The notes under the pieces: model-generated
What the model saw: only the letters and a program-made list of their open reading frames with translations
What the model was told of the DNA's origin: nothing
Database searches by the model: none
Shown here: positions 26,245 to 33,941 of the stretch, piece by piece
Layout: each line of letters opens with the position of its first letter
Position numbering within the stretch: position 1 is the stretch's first letter
NCBI RefSeq assembly: GCF_018881975.1
Contig: NZ_JACVPJ010000007.1
Span: forward strand, 1 to 64,000
Direction of reading: 5' to 3'
DNA from: Polynucleobacter sp. JS-Safj-400b-B2
Lineage (GTDB): Bacteria > Pseudomonadota > Gammaproteobacteria > Burkholderiales > Burkholderiaceae
Length of the DNA stretch: 64,000 bases
Position numbers and translations under genes: made by a program

Positions 26245-27042
26245 TTAACGCCCTAAATACGATTCGATTACGCGTTCATCACGCTTTACTTCATCCAAAG
26301 TGCCCTCGGCTAGAACTGAACCTTCAGCCAATACAGTCACCTTACCTTTTGGGCCCGCTAAAGCAGCAACAAATTCCATATCATGCTCAACTACCATCAT
26401 CGAGCATTGACCACGTAATGAATTTAGAAGCTCAGCTAAGCGCATTGTTTCTTCGTCCGTCATCCCTGCAACGGGCTCATCAAGCAATAACAGCTTGGGC
26501 TGCTGCATTAGAAGCATACCAATCTCTAAGCGTTGCTTTTGACCGTGAGAAAGAAGGCCAGCTTCACGATAAGCTTCTGACTCTAACTGTGTAAGGGCAA
26601 GCACTGATTCCATCAAACGACGGCCCTCTAGATCTACTTTAGCAATCAAGGAGTGATGCCATGATTTATCTCCAGCCATTGCCAATTCAAGATTTTCCCA
26701 AACAGGGTGATGCTCAAATACCGTGGGCTTTTGAAATTTACGGCCAACGCCAATTTGGGCAATTTGTGGCTCGTTCATGGTCATAAGATCAATGGTCGAA
26801 CCTAAATAAACGGAGCCATCAATATCGGCAATGTTAGAGCGAGTTTTACCGGTAATGACATCCATTAAGGTAGTCTTACCAGCGCCATTGGGCCCAATCA
26901 CACAGCGCAGTTCGCCGACATCAATCGTCAATGACAATTTATTAATGGCCTGAAAACCGTCAAAATTGACCGATAGATCATCCACATAGAGGATTCCAGT
27001 ATGAGAAGTATCGATTCCCTTCTCAAGAAAGTGAGCGCTCAT
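26245..27042 (-). CDS. urtD: Urea ABC transporter ATP-binding protein UrtD
   Basis: Second ATPase subunit, 265 residues, of the LivG type. Walker A GPNGAGKTTLMDVI (around residue 52), a LivG-like signature LLSHGQKQRLEIGMLL, and Walker B LLLLDEPVAGMTDEE, whose MTDEE end is characteristic of UrtD. It overlaps urtC by 4 bp. Confidence 0.95.
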   Translation of the reverse strand: MSAHFLEKGIDTSHTGILYVDDLSVNFDGFQAINKLSLTIDVGELRCVIGPNGAGKTTLMDVITGKTRSNIADIDGSVYLGSTIDLMTMNEPQIAQIGVGRKFQKPTVFEHHPVWENLELAMAGDKSWHHSLIAKVDLEGRRLMESVLALTQLESEAYREAGLLSHGQKQRLEIGMLLMQQPKLLLLDEPVAGMTDEETMRLAELLNSLRGQCSMMVVEHDMEFVAALAGPKGKVTVLAEGSVLAEGTLDEVKRDERVIESYLGR

Positions 27043-28190
27043 TTTGACCCACCCTTCTTAACAACGAATTTGTGATAGATACCCAGCAATCCATTCGGTA
27101 GAAACAAGGTCACCAATACAAACATCATTCCTAAGAAAAACAGCCAATATTCTGCAAAGTTAGTGGTAAAAAAACTCTTAGCCCCGCTCACCGCAAATGC
27201 GCCAATAATTGGACCTAGCAAGGTGCCGCGGCCACCTACTGCTACCCAGATCGCCATCTCAATCGAGTTTGTTGGAGACATCTCTCCAGGATTAATGATG
27301 CCCACCTGCGGAACGAATAAAGCTCCAGCAATGGCGCATAGGATGGCAGATAGAACCCAAATAAAGAGTTTGTAACCTAAGGGGTTGTACCCACAAAACA
27401 TCAAACGAGATTCTGCATCCCGTACCGCTGTAATCACCCTTCCCATTTTTGAGGTCACCAGGGCTCGGCAAAGAATAAAACTGCCCAACAGGACTAAGAA
27501 GGTAACAATGAAAAGTGTGACGCGAGTACTTGGCGCGCTGATGGAGTAACCCAATATCCGCTTAAAGTCCGTGAAACCATTGTTGCCACCAAAGCCCGTT
27601 TCATTCCTAAAGAAAAGAAGCATAGCGGCATATGTTAAGGCTTGGGTAATGATGGAGAAGTAAACCCCTTTAATTCTGGAGCGAAAAGCAAAGTATCCAA
27701 ACACCCAAGAAATCGCTCCAGGAACCAGAATCAACATCAAAAGCATCCACCAGAAATGATCGCTCCCTTTCCAAAACCAAGGTAACTCTTTCCAGTCTAA
27801 GAAAACCATGAAGTCAGGTAATTCGCTTTTGTATACACCTTCAGTTCCTATCTGGCGCATGAGATACATGCCCATGATGTAACCGCCAATAGCAAAGAAC
27901 AATCCATGCCCCAAACTCAATATTCCGCAATAACCCCAAACCAAATCAAGCGCTAAGGCCGCAATTGCAAAGCACATAATTTTGCCAATTAAACTAAGCG
28001 CATAAGCAGACATGTAGAATATACTAGTCTCGGGAACCAGCAAAGAAAATATTGGCACACCAATTAATACGCACAGTGTCAATGCTGCTAAGGCAATATA
28101 GGCACGCTTGCTGAGTATGGATTCACGCTCAGGAATTGCCAAACTAAAGCTAGATGAAGGAGCAAGCTTTCTAATATCCATATTAATCAA
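27039..28190 (-). CDS. urtC: Urea ABC transporter permease UrtC
   Basis: Inner-membrane permease of about 383 residues with 8-10 TM segments, LivM-like. Characteristic stretches are LDLVWGYCGILSLGHGLFFA near residue 80 and AVGGRGTLLGPIIGAFAV near residue 317. It forms the channel with UrtB. The frame overlaps the urtB end by 8 bp; either of two ATGs (MINM) may be used. Confidence 0.95.
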   Translation of the reverse strand: MINMDIRKLAPSSSFSLAIPERESILSKRAYIALAALTLCVLIGVPIFSLLVPETSIFYMSAYALSLIGKIMCFAIAALALDLVWGYCGILSLGHGLFFAIGGYIMGMYLMRQIGTEGVYKSELPDFMVFLDWKELPWFWKGSDHFWWMLLMLILVPGAISWVFGYFAFRSRIKGVYFSIITQALTYAAMLLFFRNETGFGGNNGFTDFKRILGYSISAPSTRVTLFIVTFLVLLGSFILCRALVTSKMGRVITAVRDAESRLMFCGYNPLGYKLFIWVLSAILCAIAGALFVPQVGIINPGEMSPTNSIEMAIWVAVGGRGTLLGPIIGAFAVSGAKSFFTTNFAEYWLFFLGMMFVLVTLFLPNGLLGIYHKFVVKKGGSK

Positions 28191-29766
28191 CGCTCCTGCC
28201 TTTCAGTGCGAAGAGGCCTTGAGGACGTCTTTGGATAAAAATAATAATGAACACTAAGATAGCAATCTTGGCCAATACGGCACCAATAAATGGCTCTAAT
28301 AATTTGCTGGTGATACCAAGTCCAAATGCACCATAAATAGTGCCTGCAAGCTGACCTACTCCACCGAGTACCACCACCATGAAGGAATCAACAATATAGC
28401 TTTGACCAAGATCGGGACCTACGTTACCAATCTGTGAGAGGGCTACACCACCAAGACCGGCAATGCCTGCGCCAAATGCAAAGGCATACATATCCACGCG
28501 CACTGTTTTGACACCCACGCATGCAGCCATAGTCCGGTTTTGAGTAACCGCCCTGACGAAAAGCCCTAGACGAGTTTTGTTTAATACTAGCCAAGTCACG
28601 ATTACTACCGCAATCGCAAAAGCAAAAATAATGATCCGGTTATAGGGCACAACCAAGTTAGGTAGTACCTGCATGGCACCAGACATCCACGTTGGATTAG
28701 CCACCTCGACATTTTGAGCGCCAAAAATAGCTCTGGTCATCTGAATCATCAGCAAACTGACGCCAAAGGTGGCTAATAAGGTTTCTAGCGGACGACCATA
28801 TAAAAATTTAATGACCGTTCTTTCGATCAAAATACCCACTAAGGCGGCGGCAATAAAAGCAACCGGCAAAGCGAATAACAAATACCAATCTAAATAGCCA
28901 GGAGCATATTGCCTGAAAAATCCCTGCACAACATAAGTTGCATAGGCACCAACCATCAGGAACTCGCCATGCGCCATATTGATGACGCCAATCAAGCCAT
29001 AAGTAATCGCCAAGCCCAAAGCGCAAAGTAACAAAATACTTCCATAACTAAACCCAGCGATCACATTACCCAGGATTTCGCCGCTAAACTCAGACTTCTT
29101 AATTTTGGCTAAAGCCTTTTCAGCCGCCTCTTGCACTGGGCCACCCTCTTTTGCCAAAGGCGCCAGCAATGCAGCAACTTGTGGATCACCACTATCGCCT
29201 AAGAGTTCAATTGCCTTTAGTTTTGATTCTTGATTGTCAGATTGCAAAGCAAGGAGCGCCCAGAGCTTCTGTACTTTTGGCTTGAGCGCAGGATCCTTTT
29301 CGGTAGCCAGTAAGTTTTCAACCAATGGGAAGGTGTCTGGCTCGGGATCCTTGATTAAAGAGTCGACTGCCTTAGCGCGAATCTGTGGATCTGCAGAAGC
29401 TAGCTGTAAACCTAGCAAGGCATTATCAACTTTACCGCGCAGTTGATTATTCAGAATAACGTCTTGCAGTTCATCCGGCTTGACTGAAACACTTAGTCCG
29501 GTTAAGGGATCTAAATATTGATCGCCCTTTTGAACTACAACACCTTGGGGCGACAAGAAAAGGCTTTCTGCACTGAGAGCCTGAAGAATTTCTAAGGCTT
29601 CGGGACTACCTTCTTTAGATAAATTTTGGACCACTTTAACTTTGGCATCAAAGTTATCACTAAACAGGGGCTTTAAATCTGCAACATTAATTTTTGCAAA
29701 AGTAATCCCACATGCCAATACACAAGCAGCAGAAAGGATTAGTTTTGAAAAGATTGGAAATTTCAT
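28183..29766 (-). CDS. urtB: Urea ABC transporter permease UrtB with N-terminal domain
   Basis: Permease subunit of 527 residues. A signal-like N-terminus is followed by a periplasmic domain of about 200 residues with repeated helices (LGLQLASADPQIRAKAVDSL), and then the LivH-type membrane domain from about residue 230 (ALGLAITYGLIGVINMAHGE). The long N-terminal extension is a known feature of UrtB and distinguishes it from amino-acid LivH permeases. It follows urtA after a 51-bp gap that holds a hairpin. Confidence 0.95.
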   Translation of the reverse strand: MKFPIFSKLILSAACVLACGITFAKINVADLKPLFSDNFDAKVKVVQNLSKEGSPEALEILQALSAESLFLSPQGVVVQKGDQYLDPLTGLSVSVKPDELQDVILNNQLRGKVDNALLGLQLASADPQIRAKAVDSLIKDPEPDTFPLVENLLATEKDPALKPKVQKLWALLALQSDNQESKLKAIELLGDSGDPQVAALLAPLAKEGGPVQEAAEKALAKIKKSEFSGEILGNVIAGFSYGSILLLCALGLAITYGLIGVINMAHGEFLMVGAYATYVVQGFFRQYAPGYLDWYLLFALPVAFIAAALVGILIERTVIKFLYGRPLETLLATFGVSLLMIQMTRAIFGAQNVEVANPTWMSGAMQVLPNLVVPYNRIIIFAFAIAVVIVTWLVLNKTRLGLFVRAVTQNRTMAACVGVKTVRVDMYAFAFGAGIAGLGGVALSQIGNVGPDLGQSYIVDSFMVVVLGGVGQLAGTIYGAFGLGITSKLLEPFIGAVLAKIAILVFIIIFIQRRPQGLFALKGRSVD

Positions 29767-29779
29767 GGTGATTGTGAAA

Positions 29780-29803
29780 ACCCTCCCCCAATTGAGGGAG
29801 GGT
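29780..29803 (-). terminator. Hairpin between urtA and urtB (attenuator or mRNA stabiliser)
   Basis: An 8-bp perfect GC-rich stem, ACCCTCCC (29780-29787) with GGGAGGGT (29796-29803), lies between urtA and urtB. On the coding strand it is followed by TTTTC. Leaky hairpins after the first gene of binding-protein-dependent transporters commonly keep the binding protein in excess, so partial termination or 3' protection of the urtA message is likely. Confidence 0.6.
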
Positions 29804-29817
29804 ATTTCTATTGAAAA

Positions 29818-31077
29818 TTACTGTACTGAATCAGGCTTGCCTGCATTACCGTCGATATACTGACTCCATGGTTTGGCTGGAATAGCTGTTGGAGTTTTGT
29901 AGATTACGTTGAATTGTCCGTCTGCCTTGATTTCACCAATCATGACCGGCTTAGATAAATGGTGATTAGCACCCATCACCTCAAGATAACCACTTGGAGT
30001 GTTAAGTTTTTGACCAATCATTGCCTTACGAACAGCATCAACATCGGTTGTGCCCGCTTTCTCAACAGCCGCTTTCCACATCAAGATACCGGTACGACTA
30101 GCCTCCATTGGGTCATCTGTCAAAGGCTTGCTAGCCCCTGGCAACTTTTTCTCTACAGAGTAAGCAGCCCACTGTTTTTTCCACTCGTCATTAACTGGGT
30201 TCTTAACTGACATGAAGTAATTCCATGCAGCCAATTGACCTACCAACGGCTTGGTATCAACGCCACGCAATTCCTCTTCACCAACAGAGAATGCCACTAC
30301 TGGAACATCTTTCGCTTTCAAGCCTGCATTACCCAATTCTTTATAGAAAGGAACGTTTGAGTCGCCGTTAATAGTAGAAACAACTGCTGTCTTGCCGCCT
30401 TGAGAGAACTTCTTGATATTGGCAACAATAGTTTGATAGTCTGAGTGACCAAATGGTGTGTATGTTTCTTGAATATCATCATCTTTAACACCTTTAGACT
30501 TCAAGAATGCACGCAAGATCTTATTGGTTGTGCGTGGATATACATAGTCAGTACCCAAAAGCACCCAACGCTTAGCCCCGCCACCTTCTTTACTCATCAA
30601 GTACTCAACCGCTGGAATAGCCTGTTGATTTGGCGCTGCGCCAGTGTAGAAAACGTTACGAGACATTTCTTCGCCTTCGTACTGCACGGGGTAAAATAGT
30701 AAGCCATTGAGCTCTTCAAAAACTGGCAGTACAGATTTACGTGATACGGAAGTCCAGCAGCCAAAAACAACCGAAACCTTATCTTTAGTTAAAAGCTGTC
30801 GAGCCTTTTCAGCAAATAATGGCCAATTGGAAGCTGGATCAACTACTACTGGCTCTAATTTACGACCCAATACGCCGCCGCTTTTATTAATCTGGTCAAT
30901 CACCATCAAATCCATATCTTTAAGTGATGTTTCGGAGATTGCCATTGTTCCGGATAGTGAATGCAAAATACCAACCTTAATTGGCTCCTTGCTTTGAGCC
31001 ATCGCCAAATGACTTAAACCTGTAAAACTCAAAGCCGCAGCCAAAGCTGACAACTTCAAAATTGATCTACGCTTCAT
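29818..31077 (-). CDS. urtA: Urea ABC transporter substrate-binding protein UrtA
   Basis: Periplasmic urea receptor of 419 residues. The signal peptide begins MKRRSILKLSALAAALS, with a twin-arginine-like RRS that might direct Tat export, and is cleaved after AMAQS or nearby. The mature protein is a type I periplasmic binding fold (VGILHSLSGTMAISETSLKD). It is the first gene of the urtABCDE-ureDAJBCEFG operon. Confidence 0.95.
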   Translation of the reverse strand: MKRRSILKLSALAAALSFTGLSHLAMAQSKEPIKVGILHSLSGTMAISETSLKDMDLMVIDQINKSGGVLGRKLEPVVVDPASNWPLFAEKARQLLTKDKVSVVFGCWTSVSRKSVLPVFEELNGLLFYPVQYEGEEMSRNVFYTGAAPNQQAIPAVEYLMSKEGGGAKRWVLLGTDYVYPRTTNKILRAFLKSKGVKDDDIQETYTPFGHSDYQTIVANIKKFSQGGKTAVVSTINGDSNVPFYKELGNAGLKAKDVPVVAFSVGEEELRGVDTKPLVGQLAAWNYFMSVKNPVNDEWKKQWAAYSVEKKLPGASKPLTDDPMEASRTGILMWKAAVEKAGTTDVDAVRKAMIGQKLNTPSGYLEVMGANHHLSKPVMIGEIKADGQFNVIYKTPTAIPAKPWSQYIDGNAGKPDSVQ

Positions 31078-31220
31078 GTCTCACCTCTTGAGTAAATTAA
31101 TCAGTTGGGCACATATAACCACTGCCTTCATTGATTAGAGGATGTTTCATGTTGGTGCCAATTCAAATAATCACCAAAACAGAGCGCCTGCACCAAAAAA
31201 AAGCGTCATCAAATTAAGAA
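31078..31220 (-). promoter_or_regulatory. urtA upstream region with TTGGTGC/GCACCAA half-sites
   Basis: The promoter of the urea operon should lie here. An inverted pair TTGGTGC (31152-31158) and GCACCAA (31190-31196) resembles NtrC-type half-sites, and a related TCACCAA lies between them at 31171. Nitrogen control is expected for urt/ure operons. No convincing sigma-54 -24/-12 element was found, so this assignment is tentative. Confidence 0.3.
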
Positions 31221-31287
31221 TTGCACTAAGAATAGGAATTTATGCAATTACAAAGGGGATGCCCTATTTTCCACTTTGTCATTTTTG

Positions 31288-31371
31288 ATGGAACCATGGA
31301 CACTTGAACTAGGACAACTTTTTGTCGGTTATGGGATTGATAGTCTAGCCCTGTTTATGGGGGTTAAATGA
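31288..31371 (+). CDS. Possible 27-residue peptide
   Basis: A short open frame, ATG 31288 to TGA 31369-31371, encodes a small hydrophobic peptide (MEPWTLELGQLFVGYG, then LALFMGVK). Amphipathic composition and intact frame are the only evidence; there is no clear ribosome binding site. It lies in the 395-bp gap between urtA and the GIY-YIG-like gene, next to the strong T palindrome. It could be a remnant or chance. Confidence 0.2.
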   Translation: MEPWTLELGQLFVGYGIDSLALFMGVK

Positions 31372-31376
31372 CTTGT

Positions 31377-31399
31377 AAGTGTCGCGAAACGCGACACTT
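31377..31399. repeat. Strong T-family palindrome
   Basis: Perfect inverted repeat with 10-bp arms AAGTGTCGCG and CGCGACACTT around AAA. It is the strongest member of the T family and lies at the junction between the urea operon and the plasmid-like block. The remainder of the 31078-31472 gap shows no gene apart from a doubtful peptide. Confidence 0.7.
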
Positions 31400-31472
31400 A
31401 GCCAATAAGGGTCGGGCCTATTGTTTAAATAGCACTTTCCTGACAAGATTATAAAAAACGTAAGGAATTAAT

Positions 31473-31769
31473 ATGGCTACCAAAAAAACCACGCCCCTCA
31501 CAAAAGCTGGTATCAGGAAGATATCAAGCGAAAAACCAGGAGTTTACGATATCAAAAATCAACAAGGTGATTCGGAATACGTCGGCATGGCAAAAAAGGG
31601 GCGGATGCAAGGACGAGTGGAAGAGCATTTGCCAACGAGCGCAAAAGATCCAGTAAAAAATGGTAGTAAGGTAAAAATTACAAATACAAAAACTAAAGAA
31701 GCGGCCTTAAAGAAGGAAAAGCAGCTCATCAAATCAAAGCAGCCGCCGCAAAATAAAAAAGGTAAATGA
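31473..31769 (+). CDS. Small GIY-YIG-like protein
   Basis: A basic 98-residue protein. The region PGVYDIKNQQGDSEYVGMAK resembles the GIY...YIG strands of the GIY-YIG nuclease fold (GVY then YVG, 12 residues apart). A following Arg (GRVEEHL) and Glu near the end (KKEKQLI) could complete the site. The N- and C-termini are Lys-rich. Function is unproven: it may be a nuclease or a DNA-binding derivative. It is followed one base later by the next gene, so the two form an operon. Confidence 0.55.
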   Translation: MATKKTTPLTKAGIRKISSEKPGVYDIKNQQGDSEYVGMAKKGRMQGRVEEHLPTSAKDPVKNGSKVKITNTKTKEAALKKEKQLIKSKQPPQNKKGK

Positions 31770-31770
31770 A

Positions 31771-32178
31771 ATGAGCGCGATAATCTACGATTTAAATGAT
31801 GTACCCGTAGCCGTATTTAATGGCAATGACATCTATACATATGATGGTCATGCAGCAGCATATGTAGAGGGACAAGTTGTGGTGGGATGGAATGGGCATG
31901 AAATATGCATATTCAAAGATGGGGTCTTTTATGACAGAAATGAAATAAAGGTTGGGTCAATTACTCCCCAAAAACATAATCCCAATTCTCCACCCAGAAG
32001 ACCATTGTGCCGCCACAGCCCTCAAACTAAGGTTCCTTATCCACCAGCGAGAAAATCTCAGGTAGCAAACCCTATCTCAGACCCACAATCCCTTGATCAA
32101 ATAATTAGAAGTGGAGCTATTTCAAAGTTACCGCCTCCATCGCAGCAGCTTGTCCCAACTCCGCCTGCCCAGCCTTAA
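31771..32178 (+). CDS. Beta-repeat protein (four-fold beta-flower type)
   Basis: A 135-residue protein. Its first 65 residues are built from repeated strand-turn units (DLNDVPVAVFNGNDIYTYDG, HAAAYVEGQVVVGWNG, HEICIFKDGVFYDR), which I recall as a small four-fold beta-flower domain. A Pro-rich, probably disordered tail follows from residue 70. Its function is unknown. Its start lies one base after the stop of the GIY-YIG-like gene. The tail overlaps the opposite-strand small gene at 32117-32302. Confidence 0.5.
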   Translation: MSAIIYDLNDVPVAVFNGNDIYTYDGHAAAYVEGQVVVGWNGHEICIFKDGVFYDRNEIKVGSITPQKHNPNSPPRRPLCRHSPQTKVPYPPARKSQVANPISDPQSLDQIIRSGAISKLPPPSQQLVPTPPAQP

Positions 32179-32302
32179 TCTTCTGTCTAGCCCTTTCAGC
32201 TTTAACGGCTTGCTGATCACGCTTTACACGATCCTTCATTGATTTAAGTCTTGCCTGTTCGGGGCTTAATGGCTTTTGCGGGGCAATTTCATCGAATCTC
32301 AT
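32117..32302 (-). CDS. Small basic helical protein (61 residues)
   Basis: Starts two bases after the stop of the 48-residue gene at 32305 (TAACCATG), so it is probably co-translated. The protein begins MRFDEIAPQKPLSPEQARL and is rich in Lys, Arg, Gln and Ala. It resembles small proteins I recall from plasmids and conjugative elements that begin with a similar MRxDxIxPxKPL sequence. It overlaps the tail of the convergent gene at 31771. Function unknown. Confidence 0.5.
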   Translation of the reverse strand: MRFDEIAPQKPLSPEQARLKSMKDRVKRDQQAVKAERARQKIKAGQAELGQAAAMEAVTLK

Positions 32303-32304
32303 GG

Positions 32305-32451
32305 TTAACCAATCTGCAATGGTTGATGTGGCACGTTATTAGCACCAAAGATAGCTTGAAACAGTTTGTATGCTTGAGCTTGATTTTGGGCATAGAGAAT
32401 GGTTTCCACCCACACCCCCGCCGCATTGACTGTCGCTTTATATCTTTTCAT
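32305..32451 (-). CDS. Very small protein (48 residues), plasmid-type
   Basis: ATG 32449-32451 to TAA 32305-32307 encodes a 48-residue protein (MKRYKATVNAAGVWVETILY, then AQAYKLFQAIFG). Strand-strand-helix spacing suggests a small folded domain. Similar short proteins, with a W-V-E-T core and a helix with Ala/Gln, occur in plasmid blocks as far as I recall. It is followed two bases later by the 61-residue gene, supporting a bicistronic unit. No strong ribosome binding site is visible. Confidence 0.5.
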   Translation of the reverse strand: MKRYKATVNAAGVWVETILYAQNQAQAYKLFQAIFGANNVPHQPLQIG

Positions 32452-32513
32452 ATAGATATTTAGCAAACATCTCTTTTCTGTATGAAGATCAGCATTTAAA
32501 TTGACTACAAATA

Positions 32514-33083
32514 CTATTTCGATATGGGCGGCTTTGTAAATAAATGGGCTGCCACCACTGGCACAGTACGTTTGCCAGAGCCAAGAGTGCTCAATAGATG
32601 CTGGATCTCTACCAAAACACAGGTAATTGAGAAATGAAATTTACTTTGTAGCGTCTTTGGTTCATCAGGGTGAAACCGACTAGGATTCATCTCCAAAACC
32701 CAATTCTTAATTTTCTCCGCCTCAAAGTTACAGCCTTCCCAGTTATGGGCAAATTCATTTCGTATTTTTTTCAATAGCTCAAGATCTGCCATCTGCTCGC
32801 TAGACAGTAAACCCATGGCGTAAGCGGCTTTGATTCGAGCTGAAAACGTGCCTAGAGGAGCATTGAATCCCTCTATAAGGTCATTCGCTGGTTTTCCAGG
32901 CCTTAGATATCCATGCAATAAGCGACTGAGACACTCCTCAGAAAAAGCCGCCATCGATAAAACTAGCCCTCTCTCGTCTTCTTCCGCGGTCAAACTTAGA
33001 AGCCTATTAAATTGACCAAAAACTTCATCTTTTTCCGAGTCATGCTCAGGTGCAACTTGCTTTGATTTGTATGATTCAGCCAT
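32514..33083 (-). CDS. MltR-like / DUF4145-type protein
   Basis: A 189-residue helical protein related to the mannitol-repressor MltR family. The segments VLSMAAFSEECLSRLLHGYL and LLKKIRNEFAHNWEGCNFE are the recognisable core; the latter R-N-x-F-A-H motif also resembles the HEPN RX4H motif. No DNA-binding motif is visible. In mobile regions such proteins are often defence or toxin-like rather than sugar regulators, so a HEPN-type role is possible. The start ATG 33081-33083 is preceded by AAGG. Confidence 0.55.
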   Translation of the reverse strand: MAESYKSKQVAPEHDSEKDEVFGQFNRLLSLTAEEDERGLVLSMAAFSEECLSRLLHGYLRPGKPANDLIEGFNAPLGTFSARIKAAYAMGLLSSEQMADLELLKKIRNEFAHNWEGCNFEAEKIKNWVLEMNPSRFHPDEPKTLQSKFHFSITCVLVEIQHLLSTLGSGKRTVPVVAAHLFTKPPISK

Positions 33084-33157
33084 AGTAACCTTGAGTTCAA
33101 TTAAATACTCTTCATCATGTTACATGGACTGAACCTGTCAAATGGATGATCACATAA

Positions 33158-33598
33158 TCACCTCTTAAACCCACTCCTCAAGCCTGCACTAGCAACCTCA
33201 ATCTGCGCATCTAAATCCCCTGCTTCCACGGCAACCTTTACCGTTTCTAGCGCCTTGATTAAGTCCTCGGCACTATCCACTTGAATGCTGGGCTTTCCCT
33301 TTGCTAGCTCAATCGTCCAGCTCCCATACCTAATAGAAACACAGACTTTGCCCTCCTCGGTCTTAAACCACCAGGGCTTGATCCTCTTAGGAGCCTCTAC
33401 TTGCTTACGCACCCCTGTGTGAGCATCCTTAATGCTACGGAACTTCATTAATACAAATGGAGTTCCCGATAACTGCCCTTTTGCTAATTGAATCTGCTCC
33501 CACAAATGACTAGACAACTTATTCCTACGAATAACAATGGCTGGTTGGTGCATGGGCTTTTTGACTGCTACTAGGTTGAGGCTACTTAATTGACTCAT
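33158..33598 (-). CDS. DUF6641-like plasmid protein
   Basis: A 146-residue protein beginning MSQLSSLNLVAVKKP and carrying KRIKPWWFKTEEGKVCVSIR and a helix with DLIKALETVKVAVEAGDLDA. I recall a similar protein, DUF6641, from plasmids and conjugative elements. Its role is unknown. A strong ribosome binding site (AAGGAGA) precedes the ATG at 33596-33598. It is transcribed away from the iteron-like region at 33762-33906. Confidence 0.55.
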   Translation of the reverse strand: MSQLSSLNLVAVKKPMHQPAIVIRRNKLSSHLWEQIQLAKGQLSGTPFVLMKFRSIKDAHTGVRKQVEAPKRIKPWWFKTEEGKVCVSIRYGSWTIELAKGKPSIQVDSAEDLIKALETVKVAVEAGDLDAQIEVASAGLRSGFKR

Positions 33599-33761
33599 TT
33601 ACGTCTCCTTGTGGTTAATGGCGTGATTGCCTATATACAAGTTAATTTCAGAGCTTTATAAGGTCGACCTCTTTTTAGATCACAGGCAAATCGGCTCATT
33701 TTGGACATAAAAAATACGGTTTTTATTAACAAGGGCTAAATATTTACGAGTCGCGTAATGA

Positions 33762-33906
33762 GTTGCATTGAGATGCGAAGAAGAAATAAGTTGCAGTAAG
33801 AGATGCAGTTAGTTGCTGTATTGGGGGCAAATGAGTAGCTCTGAACAGCAACTCAAGCAACAGCAACTATCTTTTGTCTCTGCTACTCCTTGCATCTCAA
33901 AGCAAC
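33762..33906. repeat. Iteron-like cluster of direct and inverted repeats
   Basis: GTTGCATTGAGATGC at 33762-33776 is repeated with a 2-bp insertion at 33790-33806. It is repeated again inverted, with one mismatch, at 33892-33906 (GCATCTCAAAGCAAC). Inside lies AGTTGCTGT (33811-33819) with its perfect inverse ACAGCAACT at 33845-33853, and a second direct copy of the latter at 33860-33868, 15 bp on. The cluster fills the divergent gap 33599-33941. It could be a replication origin, an operator array or a partition site. Confidence 0.6.
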
Positions 33907-33941
33907 ACCGCGACTCCTTTCAACATTCAAGGAGATTAAAA

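Noticed and set aside
31240-31372. Riboswitch or structured leader before the GIY-YIG-like gene
   Set aside because: No recognisable aptamer pattern; the only clear structure is the T palindrome.
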